Numbered from the stretch's first letter, positions 7,515 through 17,255 are shown. The stretch: DNA of 64,000 bases from Megamonas sp. UBA1796 (GCA_002319795.1 DCFU01000004.1:30235-94234), one strand, 5' to 3'. Notes: generated from the sequence alone by a model not told the origin. Program-made: numbers and translations.

Positions 7515-9149
7515 TTACTTTTCATTATTTTTCTCGATAGAGATACCTGCCAGTTGCATGAGTTGATTGATTTGCTTGTCATCTCCAAATATATAAAGAT
7601 AATCTCCACTTTTTAGCAGTGTATTTCCGGTTGGTATAACTTCTACTTCTCCTCGTTTCAAATTAACAACCAAAGTATGCTTCGGCCAAATCACGTCTTT
7701 TATTAATTTCCCCGCCATTGGAGCTCCTGGTTCGATTACAATTTCATAAACGATCCGTCGCGATTTTACAGCTTGTTTCCATTTCTGTTGTTTGATTAAA
7801 GAACGCTCGAGTAACTCATCATACACTGGTTTTCCTTTCAAAAAATCAGCTACCACATAGGCTACCATAGAGACTAAAATGAGTGGCAACATATGCGCAA
7901 ATGATCCTGTCATCTCCATAATCAAAATACTCCCAGTAACTGGTGATTTTACGACTGCTGCAAAATAGCCAGCCATCGAAAAAACAATTAAATCTTCCAC
8001 ATAGATTGTGGAAATAAATCCTAATGAAGATACTATATATCCAAAAATACTCCCCAATAAAGCCCCGAGCACCAACATAGGCAAAAATATACCACCCGGA
8101 GCACCAGAGCCAAAGCTCAACATCGTAAACAAAAATTTTCCCAAAAATAAAATACATAAAAAAACAATTCCATAATTGATGTTTCCTAAACTATCAACCA
8201 GTTGGTTCCCACCTCCGAGAACTTCCGGCAAAAACAGGCCCAAAATACCAGCCAAAGAAAGTGGCAATAAAAATCTCTTCCAAGATTGCTGTGGTAGAAA
8301 ATGTTCATATAAATCAAGTGATTTATTCATAAAAATATTGAAACCGCGTCCAAATATGCCATGAAAAACGCCCAATATTATTAACAAACCATAAGTAGAT
8401 ACTGGGAGTACAGGTAATTCTGGCAGATGAAATATTGGTCCATAGCCAAAAAAATATTGTGCTATGATAGTAGAAACCAGTGTAGCCGATACAGTTGCCA
8501 TAAGAACAAAGGGCGAAAAATTCTTTTGCAGTTCTTCCAAACAAAAAACCACGCCAGCCAGGGGTGCATTAAAAGCTGCTGCTAATCCCGCACCGGCTCC
8601 GCTGGTAAGTAAAAATTGTTCCTCAAAACGTGACCGTCCCAAAAGACGGCTCATGCCTTGTCCGACAGCAGCCCCTATTTGCACAGATGGGCCTTCCCTA
8701 CCTAAAGACAGCCCTGCTCCAATAGCAATAATCCCGCCAACAATCTTCCAAAATAATACAGAAGCCCAATGCATATGCATCTGCCCACACAAAATTCCTT
8801 TAATTTGCGGAATACCGCTGCCCGATGACATCGGTTCTTTTTTTAAAATCATTACCAAAAAAAATGCAATCAAAACATAAGCTATAATGCATAGGAAACA
8901 CCAACCATATGAAGAAAACAATAACGTTTTATAATACGAGATACGGAAATTTTCCAGCTGCTCTATAGAAAATCGAAATATTACAATCAACAGACCCGTA
9001 AATACACCGACTAAAATTCCCTGTACGAATAAATGTAAGCGAAAATATCTGCCATTTGATAATATACCCATTACTTTTCTAAAATTTTTTTTATTCATTT
9101 CACTTGAATGCTGCAAAAAAGAATATCCTTTTTTGCTTATTCCCCTCAT
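7515..9149 (-). CDS. ClC chloride channel/antiporter with C-terminal RCK_C domain
   Basis: A 544-residue ClC-family protein. Selectivity-filter motifs are present: GSGIPQIKG near residue 109, GREGPSVQIGA near 146 and GSGAPGGIFLP near 349. The Glu of GREGP, the external gate, is kept, which favours a Cl-/H+ exchanger. A cytoplasmic RCK_C domain occupies about residues 465-540. In Firmicutes RCK_C domains often bind c-di-AMP. The start at 9149 overlaps the upstream hydrolase stop by 4 bp (ATGA), so the two are translationally coupled; a later start (Met18, or a TTG after AAAAGGA) is possible. It is convergent with the BusR-like gene, only 17 bp away. Confidence 0.9.
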   Translation of the reverse strand: MRGISKKGYSFLQHSSEMNKKNFRKVMGILSNGRYFRLHLFVQGILVGVFTGLLIVIFRFSIEQLENFRISYYKTLLFSSYGWCFLCIIAYVLIAFFLVMILKKEPMSSGSGIPQIKGILCGQMHMHWASVLFWKIVGGIIAIGAGLSLGREGPSVQIGAAVGQGMSRLLGRSRFEEQFLLTSGAGAGLAAAFNAPLAGVVFCLEELQKNFSPFVLMATVSATLVSTIIAQYFFGYGPIFHLPELPVLPVSTYGLLIILGVFHGIFGRGFNIFMNKSLDLYEHFLPQQSWKRFLLPLSLAGILGLFLPEVLGGGNQLVDSLGNINYGIVFLCILFLGKFLFTMLSFGSGAPGGIFLPMLVLGALLGSIFGYIVSSLGFISTIYVEDLIVFSMAGYFAAVVKSPVTGSILIMEMTGSFAHMLPLILVSMVAYVVADFLKGKPVYDELLERSLIKQQKWKQAVKSRRIVYEIVIEPGAPMAGKLIKDVIWPKHTLVVNLKRGEVEVIPTGNTLLKSGDYLYIFGDDKQINQLMQLAGISIEKNNEK

Positions 9150-9916
9150 GCCCTATTTGTCAATATATATTTTTTCAACTGAGCCTGCCATATACTGTAT
9201 CCCTCCGCATTTAAATGGAGCCCATCACTCGTATATTCTGCTGACAGTCGTCCGGCGCTGTCAGAAAATACATCAACCATATCAATATAAGAATCATGAT
9301 ATTTAGCGGCTAATTTTTTAATTCCAATATCAAGTATGGCGATATTTTTATTGGAGCGCAAATAAACCGAAGGAAAAATCTGATCATTAAACGGTAATAC
9401 ACTCTCTATATAAATCTGTGTATCTGGCAATTGACGATGTAGTGTTGCTAAAATCCGATCATAATTATCCAAGGTATCATCAAGCAAACGATTATAGCAA
9501 AGATCATTTGTGCCAATCATCAAAAAAATCTTTGGTGGCTTTAAGGCTATAATTTGATCCAAGCGATTTAATACGCCATGTGTTGTATCACCGCCAATGC
9601 CCCGGTTCACTACAGGAACGCCCGGGAAAAGTTTTGCCCAATCGCCCTCATCTGTCATGCTGTCACCCAAAAACACAATAGGATGAGCCGCATGTGGCTC
9701 TACCATAAAAAATAAATGCCGCAGACGATAATGAAGGCTTAGATAAGCTGGCGTATCGTCTCCCCGGCTCATATCATCCATATAAACATACACTTTCTTT
9801 TCCCACTTTGTCCCTTGTCCACCACTTCCCCAGGAAAAGGTTTTGAAACAAACCCCACTGATAAGCAACACAGTCAATAATACATATACGCTTCGACGCA
9901 ACCAAACAAGCTTCAT
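9146..9916 (-). CDS. SGNH/GDSL-family hydrolase, membrane-anchored
   Basis: A 256-residue protein with an N-terminal hydrophobic anchor or signal (about residues 5-24) and an extracytoplasmic SGNH hydrolase domain. Block I is FLGDSMTDEGDW, block II NRGIGGDTTHG, block III IGTNDL and block V DGLHLNAEGY, so the Ser, Gly, Asn and Asp/His catalytic residues are all present. Such enzymes are esterases or acetylhydrolases, often acting on envelope glycans. The start is ATG 9916 with AAGGGAG eleven bases upstream; the GTG at 9928 overlaps that site and is rejected. First gene of a two-gene operon with the ClC gene. Confidence 0.85.
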   Translation of the reverse strand: MKLVWLRRSVYVLLTVLLISGVCFKTFSWGSGGQGTKWEKKVYVYMDDMSRGDDTPAYLSLHYRLRHLFFMVEPHAAHPIVFLGDSMTDEGDWAKLFPGVPVVNRGIGGDTTHGVLNRLDQIIALKPPKIFLMIGTNDLCYNRLLDDTLDNYDRILATLHRQLPDTQIYIESVLPFNDQIFPSVYLRSNKNIAILDIGIKKLAAKYHDSYIDMVDVFSDSAGRLSAEYTSDGLHLNAEGYSIWQAQLKKYILTNRA

Positions 9917-10254
9917 ATGAAAGAACACTCCCTTAAATAAAATACATAGGTAGTATTCTACATAAAACTAACAACTCCTTTATATATAAAGGTTTTTAGA
10001 TGTAATTTTTAAACGTTTACGCCCTTTTGAACCTAAGAACCTTTCCAAGGTACATCATAAAAATGTGCCCATTGATAATAATAAGTTTCTACCACATCTA
10101 TGCTTCCAATAGATAAAAGCAATATGAATCCATTGCCTTTTTAATTTTACTAAATTTTCTGTTTTTACTTTCAACAGAAACATCCTGTATTCTATACTTT
10201 CATACTCTTATGCTGGTGAAAAGCTTCCTTTATGGCAAATAAATTGGAACATTA
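9917..10254. other. Intergenic region with a small protein-like relic
   Basis: Roughly 340 bp with no supported gene. A leftward 35-codon open stretch around 10035-10140 (containing IDVVETYYYQWAHFYDVPWK) reads like a real protein C-terminus but has no start, so it is probably a relic. The right part should include the promoter of the SGNH/ClC operon near 9950. Confidence 0.35.
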
Positions 10255-10283
10255 AAGGCGTAAGGATGCAGCACTTACGCCTT
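10255..10283 (-). terminator. Terminator of the miaB-mutSL-methyltransferase group
   Basis: AAGGCGTAAG (10255-10264) and CTTACGCCTT (10274-10283) form a perfect 10-bp stem with a 9-nt loop, 15 nt past the methyltransferase stop. Read leftward it continues TTTAATGTT. Confidence 0.75.
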
Positions 10284-10297
10284 GATATAAACCGATC

Positions 10298-11089
10298 TTA
10301 TACCTCCATCACGCCATAATGCACCGGACTGTATTTTCCCCCAGTAACATGAGAAAATCCGAGTCTGGTAAATTCCAAGCTACGACTATTCTCCTTAAGG
10401 ATAACTCTCTTGCGCGCTACACGTAAAGCTTCTCCAATAGCTTCGCTACTTACAGCAGATGAATTTGCTACCACACGCAGAGGGTCCATGTTTGTACTTG
10501 TTTTTATAGGGTGCCGAAACATTGGATCAAAATAAATGACATCAAAACTTTTATCCGGCTGTTTTTTTAAATAATTTAAGTAGTCCACATTATAAACAAA
10601 GACCCGATGCATAGCCTCCTGAATTGGATGATTTTCTGCTACAAAATTTTGCATTCCATAACCAATGACCGCTGCCACAAGCGAGCTGCTTTCCAGTCCG
10701 ATTACGCTGCCTGTAGCTCCAACAGCATAGGCTGCCACAATCGCATCGGCTCCAAACCCCAATGTGCAGTCTAAAACACTCATACCAGGTACGATCCCCA
10801 TGGCTTCAAGCATATTATCTGTTTTCCCAAGGCGCAGATTCTTAATACGTAAGTGTGCCATACCTGAATGAAAGATTAACTCTCCATCTGGCGTTATAAG
10901 TGTCAATACCTTGTTTTTTGCCACAAGTACATTTTGTACACCCTGCTGTTCCATCATCAACGAAATAGATGTATTCCCGCGATCTACGAACAACAGATTC
11001 AAACGTGCTGCTATCTTTCTGGCCAATTGTGAGTTATCCTTATTGTACTTATGCCCTGTTGTCACAACAGCACTATCCATATGCCTCAT
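10298..11089 (-). CDS. RsmJ-like SAM-dependent methyltransferase
   Basis: A 263-residue class I methyltransferase. The SAM-binding motif I is VLDCTLGFGADAIVAAY (about residue 105), motif II has GLESSS, and the catalytic-type motif IV is DVIYFDPMFRHP, which closely resembles RsmJ, the 16S rRNA m2G1516 enzyme of proteobacteria. The Firmicutes homologues are not well characterised, so the target base is uncertain. The ATG at 11089 shares one base with the mutL TGA (TGATG), indicating coupled translation; ATG 11080 after GAGG is an alternative. Last gene of the mutS-mutL unit and followed by a clear terminator. Confidence 0.75.
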   Translation of the reverse strand: MRHMDSAVVTTGHKYNKDNSQLARKIAARLNLLFVDRGNTSISLMMEQQGVQNVLVAKNKVLTLITPDGELIFHSGMAHLRIKNLRLGKTDNMLEAMGIVPGMSVLDCTLGFGADAIVAAYAVGATGSVIGLESSSLVAAVIGYGMQNFVAENHPIQEAMHRVFVYNVDYLNYLKKQPDKSFDVIYFDPMFRHPIKTSTNMDPLRVVANSSAVSSEAIGEALRVARKRVILKENSRSLEFTRLGFSHVTGGKYSPVHYGVMEV

Positions 11090-12951
11090 CACGTCCGTTT
11101 AAACATTTTTGCTAATTCGTCACTGCTGAATCTTAAAATTGTAGGCCTGCCATGTGGACAAGTATAGGGCAGGGATGTGTGTGCAAGTTCATCGAGGATG
11201 ATCTGCATCTGGCGAAGGTTCAGCTCGTCTCCTGCTTTGATTGCAGCCCGGCAAGCTGTTGTTGCAAGACAGGCATGACGAATCTCCTTAGCTGTCAAAC
11301 CGTGCATATTAAACAAAGACTCTAATATCTCCCGAATGATATCCTCCGCTTCACTTACAGGAATATCCGTTGGGACTTCCCGCAGACGAAATTGATTTTC
11401 TCCAGAAGGTTCCATATCAAATCCCAGACTTCGAAAAAGGTCCTGATGCAGCAAAATAAGCTCAGTCTCTCTGGGTGAAAAATCAAGCAGAGAATGTACA
11501 AGCAGCTGCTGTGAGGGAATTCTATCCGCCATAGAAGCAAATTTATCGTAAAGAATACGTTCATGTGCCGCATGCTGGTCGACAATATACAAGCCTTTAT
11601 CCGTTTTAGCTACAATAAAGCAGCGAGCAACCTGCCCGATTGGTGTTAAAGGCTCCTGTAGCTTTTCCACTGCTATATTCAAAGCTTTTCCCGTTTCTGC
11701 AACTTGCTCAACCGGCGCAAAATCGGCCTGATATATTTGCTCTGCAATATTTTTCTCTTGCAATGGCATCTGCGTTGTAACAGGATACATGTCATGCTCC
11801 TTGGCTGCCTGCCATCCTTGCACGGCACTGGCAGGTATTGGCGCAGACACGGACGTTATAGCATTTTCGGCTGGTATAGAGGCCGGGACAAAATGCATCG
11901 GTTCCATTGTATAATGGCGCTCCGGATGCTGTACGCTCGCAGCCACAGTTTCCAGCGTTTGGCCCGCTGGCCGAATAGCATCGACCACAGCCTTATAAAC
12001 GGCTTTAAAAATACGTCCCTCATCTTCAAATTTCATTTCGCTTTTTTGTGGGTGGACATTAACATCTATAGAATTTGCTGGTACTGTAATCTCTAATACA
12101 ATCAACGGATAGCCTGATTTTGGCAAAAGTGAATGGTATGCATTATCAATAGCCTTGGATATCGCTTTATTGACAATAATTCTTCCATTTACTATAAAGG
12201 TCTGCCAGCTACGGCTGCTCCGAAGCATGGATGGTTTGGTAATATAACCTGTTATATTGATATCCGTGTCCTCAAAGTCCATCCCCAGCAAAGCCTCACT
12301 GACCTTGCTGCCATAAATACTTTGTATTGTATCTGCCAAAGAACCATTGCCCGGTGTAGATATAGAAAGCTTATTATTATTTATGAACCGAAAAGCTGTC
12401 GATGTATTGGACAAAGCCAGCTTAATGATAAAATCATTGATTTTCCCCCCCTCGGTATTCGTTGTCTTTAAAAACTTCTTGCGGGCGGGAGTATTAAAAA
12501 AAAGATCTTCCACTTTGACTGTAGTACCGATATTGCATCCGGTCTCACGAATATCAGGTATCTTTCCGCCGATAAGATCAACCTGTGTCCCAAGCTCATC
12601 ATTTTCCTGTCTGGTCATCAATGAAAAACGGGATACTGAAGCAATGGTAGGCAACGCCTCACCCCGAAAACCAAGTGTTTGAAGACTGTTTAAATCGCCA
12701 GCCTCCTGAATTTTACTTGTTGCATGGCGTAATATAGCAAGCTGGGCATCTTCGCGACTCATGCCACGGCCATTATCGGTTACACGCATAAAGCTCGTAC
12801 CGCCAGCCATAATTTCCACCTCAATACGGACAGCACCTGCATCAAGGGAATTCTCCACAAGCTCCTTAATTACAGATGCCGGCCTTTCCACAACCTCGCC
12901 TGCAGCGATTTTATTGATGGTACTATCATTTAAAACATGTATATTGCTCAT
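11089..12951 (-). CDS. mutL: DNA mismatch repair protein MutL
   Basis: MutL (620 residues) couples MutS mismatch recognition to strand incision. The N-terminal GHKL ATPase shows ELVENSLDAGA (residues 30-40), DNGRGM (59-64) and GFRGEAL (94-100). A low-complexity linker (about 340-430) leads to the C-terminal dimerisation/endonuclease domain with DQHAAHERILYD near 456 and CPHGRPT near the C-terminus. The endonuclease motif DQHA(x)2E(x)4E has Asp in the last position, a conservative change; the metal-site motifs remain, so it is probably an active nicking MutL. It overlaps the mutS stop by 4 bp. Confidence 0.97.
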   Translation of the reverse strand: MSNIHVLNDSTINKIAAGEVVERPASVIKELVENSLDAGAVRIEVEIMAGGTSFMRVTDNGRGMSREDAQLAILRHATSKIQEAGDLNSLQTLGFRGEALPTIASVSRFSLMTRQENDELGTQVDLIGGKIPDIRETGCNIGTTVKVEDLFFNTPARKKFLKTTNTEGGKINDFIIKLALSNTSTAFRFINNNKLSISTPGNGSLADTIQSIYGSKVSEALLGMDFEDTDINITGYITKPSMLRSSRSWQTFIVNGRIIVNKAISKAIDNAYHSLLPKSGYPLIVLEITVPANSIDVNVHPQKSEMKFEDEGRIFKAVYKAVVDAIRPAGQTLETVAASVQHPERHYTMEPMHFVPASIPAENAITSVSAPIPASAVQGWQAAKEHDMYPVTTQMPLQEKNIAEQIYQADFAPVEQVAETGKALNIAVEKLQEPLTPIGQVARCFIVAKTDKGLYIVDQHAAHERILYDKFASMADRIPSQQLLVHSLLDFSPRETELILLHQDLFRSLGFDMEPSGENQFRLREVPTDIPVSEAEDIIREILESLFNMHGLTAKEIRHACLATTACRAAIKAGDELNLRQMQIILDELAHTSLPYTCPHGRPTILRFSSDELAKMFKRT

Positions 12952-15545
12952 GACTTACCGGCCTCCCCCTTTGCCTGATTTTGGAGTTTGTAGAGTTCAT
13001 TGAGGGCCTCAAGCGGCGTCATCGTCATAATATCAAGTGATAATATTTCATCACTCAACGAAGAAGAAAACAACGAACCCATAAGTGAATCGGGTTTCCT
13101 TTCCGTTGTTTCTTCAACATGAGACGGTATGGCAGTAACGTTTTCCTCTCTTGCATGCTGTGACTCCAAAGCATCCAAAATAGTCTGCGCACGCTGTGTA
13201 ACAGCTTTAGGTAAACCAGCCAAACGTGCTACATGGATCCCATAAGATTTATCCGCACTGCCGGGAACGATACGCCGCAAAAAGACAACTTGTGTGCCAC
13301 GTTCCTTCACGGCAACACAATAATTTTTTACATGTTCATCTTCCAAGTCTGTAAGTTCGTGATAATGTGTAGCAAAAAGTGTCTTGGCATGCACACGGTC
13401 ACGCATATGTTCTATAACGGCCCGTGCAATGCTCATGCCGTCAAATGTACTGGTTCCACGGCCTATTTCATCGAGTATAACAAGGCTGTTTTTTGTTGCA
13501 TATTTCAATATTTGCGCAACCTCATTCATTTCCACCATAAAGGTACTCTGACCGCTTACAAGATCATCGCTCGCCCCGATACGTGTAAATATACGATCAA
13601 CTGGTGAGATTGAAGCCTCACGTGCGGGAATAAAACTGCCCATCTGCGCCATAAGTGTCAACAACGCCACCTGGCGCATATAAGTAGACTTGCCAGCCAT
13701 ATTCGGCCCTGTAATAAGGATGATCTCACTATCGGCATGATTCAGTCTGGCATCGTTCGGTACAAAAAGATCCCGTGTCAATATACGTTCTACTAAAGGA
13801 TGTCGTCCATCCTTAATCTCAATTTCTCCGTTCATGGCAATCTTAGGGCGTGTATAGTTATACGTAGAAGCAGCCTCTGCAAGACTTGCCAACACATCGA
13901 CAAGGGCTATTTCATGGGCTGTATGCTGAATACCACTGAGGTTTCTCTTGATGATTTCCCTGACCCCAGTAAAAAGATTGTATTCAATATTTACAATTTT
14001 TTCCTGTGCACCCAATATTTTTGTCTCAAACTCTTTGAGTTCCTCCGTAATATACCGCTCTGCATTGGCAAGTGTCTGTTTACGGACATAACGCTCCGGA
14101 ACAAGGCTTGCCCCACTGTGACGGACCTCGATATAATAACCGAACACCTGATTATAGCCTATTTTCAGGGATCTTATACCCGTCTGCTCGCGCTCCCGTT
14201 CCTCAATTTCCTGAAGCATTTGCTTACTGTCATGTGAGACACGCCTATAATCATCCAGTTCCTCATTGTATCCGGTTTTAATGATACCGCCCTCTCGGAC
14301 GGAAAATCCCGGTTCATCTACGATAGCATTTTGCAAAAGGTCTACAATATCTGTATAGAGCTCAATGTTGGTATAACAACCTCGCAGCATATCAGACCTA
14401 GACATCGCCAATTTATTTTTTATCGCTGGAAGTGACATAAGCGAAAGTTTTAACGCAATAAGATCACGTGCATTAGCGGTACCAACCTCGATACGTGTCA
14501 AAAGGCGCTCAAAATCATAAATTTCCCTGCAGCCCTCACGTACATCACCACGCATACTAAAGTTTTCATGAAGTTCCTGTACTGCATCTAAACGATCCTT
14601 GATTTTTTTGATATCAAGTAAAGGATACTCAAGCCATTTTTTCAAAAGACGGCTTCCCATAGCCGTTTGCGTAAAATCAAGCACATCTAAAAGCGTATCC
14701 TTTTTGCCACCATCCCGTAAATTACGCGTTATTTCCAAATTACGCAAAGTATATGTATCCACTACAAGATTATCCGAAGCATCAAGATACGTAAGACGGT
14801 TCAAATGTGTAAGATCAGTTTTTACAGTTTCATGCAAATAATCCAAAAGGGTGGCTACCGCCTCTTTTGCATTCTGAGAAGATGGCCGGTTATCTGCATC
14901 GAAATGTTGTACGACACGGTCCTCCACAGCCGAAGATACATGTGTTATCTCTGTAAATACACAATGGGACAGACGCAGCGAAACAAACTCATCAAGCTCA
15001 TCACGATATGAAAAATCTCCTACAATCAAAAGCTCCGGCATCATAAGACGATATAACTCATCGAAAAGCATCTGCTTGCGGTCCTGCCCGGAATAAACGC
15101 CATAAAAGCATTCACCAGTCGAAATATCTGCTCCGGCAAGAATAATTTCATCATTTTTTTCATATAAGAGAGCAATGTAATTATTTTGAGCTGCTTTCAG
15201 TGCCGATTCGGAAAGTACAGTTCCCGGAGTTACAATTTTAATAACCTCTCGTTTTGTAAGGCCCTTGGCCTTTGGATCGCCAATTTGCTCAGCAATTGCT
15301 ACCTTATAGCCCTTGCTGATAAGTTTATCAATATAGCTTTCTGCCGCATGATAAGGAATCCCACACATAGGTGCTTTATCTGCATTGCCGCTACGGCTTG
15401 TAAGTGTAAGTCCAAGTTCTCTTGAAGCCACCTTCGCATCTTCAAAAAACATTTCGTAAAAATCACCTAAACGAAAAAAAAGAATTTCGTTCGGATGCTG
15501 ATTTTTTGTTGCCTGATACTGCTGCATCATTGGTGTCAGCTCCAT
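12948..15545 (-). CDS. mutS: DNA mismatch repair protein MutS
   Basis: MutS (865 residues) recognises mismatches. The N-terminal mismatch-binding domain carries the FFRLGDFYEMFF segment (Phe-x-Glu motif) near residues 23-34. The C-terminal ABC-type ATPase has Walker A GPNMAGKSTYMRQ near 613, Walker B LVILDEIGRGTSTFDG and a HATHYHEL-type switch (FATHYHELT). Full length. ATG 15545 is chosen for its GGGAGG site seven bases upstream; the longer frame to 15593 would run through a hairpin and has no site. A hairpin with a T-run lies in the leader (15565-15587). mutL follows with a 4-bp overlap. Confidence 0.97.
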   Translation of the reverse strand: MELTPMMQQYQATKNQHPNEILFFRLGDFYEMFFEDAKVASRELGLTLTSRSGNADKAPMCGIPYHAAESYIDKLISKGYKVAIAEQIGDPKAKGLTKREVIKIVTPGTVLSESALKAAQNNYIALLYEKNDEIILAGADISTGECFYGVYSGQDRKQMLFDELYRLMMPELLIVGDFSYRDELDEFVSLRLSHCVFTEITHVSSAVEDRVVQHFDADNRPSSQNAKEAVATLLDYLHETVKTDLTHLNRLTYLDASDNLVVDTYTLRNLEITRNLRDGGKKDTLLDVLDFTQTAMGSRLLKKWLEYPLLDIKKIKDRLDAVQELHENFSMRGDVREGCREIYDFERLLTRIEVGTANARDLIALKLSLMSLPAIKNKLAMSRSDMLRGCYTNIELYTDIVDLLQNAIVDEPGFSVREGGIIKTGYNEELDDYRRVSHDSKQMLQEIEEREREQTGIRSLKIGYNQVFGYYIEVRHSGASLVPERYVRKQTLANAERYITEELKEFETKILGAQEKIVNIEYNLFTGVREIIKRNLSGIQHTAHEIALVDVLASLAEAASTYNYTRPKIAMNGEIEIKDGRHPLVERILTRDLFVPNDARLNHADSEIILITGPNMAGKSTYMRQVALLTLMAQMGSFIPAREASISPVDRIFTRIGASDDLVSGQSTFMVEMNEVAQILKYATKNSLVILDEIGRGTSTFDGMSIARAVIEHMRDRVHAKTLFATHYHELTDLEDEHVKNYCVAVKERGTQVVFLRRIVPGSADKSYGIHVARLAGLPKAVTQRAQTILDALESQHAREENVTAIPSHVEETTERKPDSLMGSLFSSSLSDEILSLDIMTMTPLEALNELYKLQNQAKGEAGKS

Positions 15546-15564
15546 AAACTTTTCCTCCCATGTG

Positions 15565-15587
15565 AAAAAGGGCTGCATAGACAGCCC
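15565..15587 (-). terminator. Terminator-like hairpin between miaB and mutS
   Basis: Read leftward, GGGCTG-TCTATG-CAGCCC is followed by TTTTT. It starts 16 nt past the miaB stop and ends 20 nt before the mutS ATG, just above its ribosome binding site. It would end miaB transcription or act as a partial attenuator setting mutSL read-through. Confidence 0.7.
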
Positions 15588-15602
15588 CAACATCCGCTTT
15601 TA

Positions 15603-16955
15603 TCAGCTGTTTTGCAATTCACCCTTTAATACCCATGTCTGCGGGTGCGTAACTGCTACCTCGGCTAAACTGCCCTTTTGCTCCGTTCCCTGATAATTCC
15701 AAAGAACAATTTTGTTTGTACGTGTGCGTCCTGTCCAAACAGTATCATCTGTACGGCTGGCCCCTTCGACAAGCACCTCAACCGTTTGCCCCAGCAATTT
15801 ATGATTTATCTCAAGGCTGATTTCATTCTGTATCTCCATCAATTTATGTAAACGTTCTTTTTTGCATGTTTCTGCTACCTGATCCTTCATGGTTGCAGCA
15901 GGCGTACCGGAACGCTTGGAGTATAAAAACGTATAAGCAGCATCATACCGGACTTCCCTTAAAAAGTCCAGCAATTGGGCAAAATCATCATCTGTCTCAC
16001 CGGGAAATCCAACAATAAGATCTGTAGTAATGCTGGCATTCGGAACAGACTTACGGATTTTTTTTACAAGTTCTTTATAATACTCCACCGTATAGATACG
16101 ATTCATTGCCTTTAATATTCTATTGCTGCCATATTGGACAGGCAAATGAAAATGCTCACAGATATGCCTGCTGTTTTTCACAGTCTCGATAACTTTGTCA
16201 CTCAGATCCTTAGGATGCGACGTCATATAACGCACACGTTCTATTCCCTGAATATTGTCAACAGCCTGCAGCAGATCTGCAAAATCAGCTTTCTTATGAT
16301 CCTTCCCATAAGAATTCACATTTTGCCCAAGCAGCGTTACTTCTTTAAAGCCATCCGTTACAGCAGACTCCACCTCACGCACCACATCCTCAGGCAAACG
16401 GCTGCGCTCCCTGCCGCGTACATACGGCACAATGCAATAAGAGCAAAAATTATTACAGCCATACATAATGGGCACCCAGGCAGACAGTCCATCCCCTCGC
16501 TGCACCGGTACATCGTCTGGAAGTTCTGTATCTCCCAGGAGCACATCCACAATATGTCTGCCAGTTATGACCTGAATCTCCTCAACTACATGTATAAGCT
16601 CATGTACCTTGTTCGTCCCTAAGACAAAATCGATATGTGGTGCCCGCTTGATAAGCGCGTCACCCTCTTTTTGAGCCATGCAGCCTGTAATACCAAAGAT
16701 AAGTCTAGGATTTTTTTGCTTTAAATGCTTGATTTCACCTATTTTTCCATAGACTTTATCCTCTGCTGATTCGCGTACACAACAGGTATTTAATAGAATT
16801 AAATCCGCCGAAGTTATATCATCTGTACGCTCGTAGCCGATTGTCAACAGTTGTCCCAGCATTCGTTCTGCATCAGATTGGTTCATCTGGCAGCCATAAG
16901 AGTGCATATATACGCTTTTTTTTTGTTTTTTTGTATTGTTATCTATTTTCTTCAA
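15603..16955 (-). CDS. miaB: tRNA-2-methylthio-N6-dimethylallyladenosine synthase MiaB
   Basis: MiaB (450 residues) is a radical-SAM methylthiotransferase that modifies A37 of tRNAs reading UNN codons. The UPF0004 domain holds one [4Fe-4S] cluster through YGCQMN, NTCCVRE and GCMAQ. The radical-SAM cluster motif is CNNFCSYC (Cx3Cx2C), followed by VPYVRGRERSR, the MiaB signature. A TRAM domain ends the protein (about 380-445). The start is taken as TTG 16955, because the only nearby ATG (codon 17) would remove the first beta strand ahead of YGC; GGGGAA lies upstream. Located just ahead of mutS, a common Firmicutes order. Confidence 0.95.
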   Translation of the reverse strand: MKKIDNNTKKQKKSVYMHSYGCQMNQSDAERMLGQLLTIGYERTDDITSADLILLNTCCVRESAEDKVYGKIGEIKHLKQKNPRLIFGITGCMAQKEGDALIKRAPHIDFVLGTNKVHELIHVVEEIQVITGRHIVDVLLGDTELPDDVPVQRGDGLSAWVPIMYGCNNFCSYCIVPYVRGRERSRLPEDVVREVESAVTDGFKEVTLLGQNVNSYGKDHKKADFADLLQAVDNIQGIERVRYMTSHPKDLSDKVIETVKNSRHICEHFHLPVQYGSNRILKAMNRIYTVEYYKELVKKIRKSVPNASITTDLIVGFPGETDDDFAQLLDFLREVRYDAAYTFLYSKRSGTPAATMKDQVAETCKKERLHKLMEIQNEISLEINHKLLGQTVEVLVEGASRTDDTVWTGRTRTNKIVLWNYQGTEQKGSLAEVAVTHPQTWVLKGELQNS

Positions 16956-17162
16956 AGCTTAATCGTTCCCCTATTCTTAGAAATCATTCTCATTATATCA
17001 TAAATTACGAATAAAAATAAAGGAGGATTCCCAACAAAGGACACAATTCATATATTCTCATGAAAGTTTTCGGCTCGTTCATATTCGCATCACTGCTAAA
17101 AATTTTATTTACCACTTACCAGGTTCCAATGCACTTTTATAAAGAACCTTTGTGCTTTATAA

Positions 17163-17199
17163 ACGAATATGCCGCTTCATAAAGAAGCGGCATATTCGT
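17163..17199. terminator. 16-bp perfect hairpin downstream of the dehydrogenase relic
   Basis: ACGAATATGCCGCTTC (17163-17178) pairs perfectly with 17184-17199 around a 5-nt loop. It follows the aldehyde dehydrogenase fragment leftward and probably was that gene's terminator; it now ends the HD-GYP transcript. Confidence 0.75.
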
Positions 17200-17255
17200 G
17201 ATAAATAAAATATATGTACCCAACATTGCATATATTTAATAAAGTCCAAATTGCT

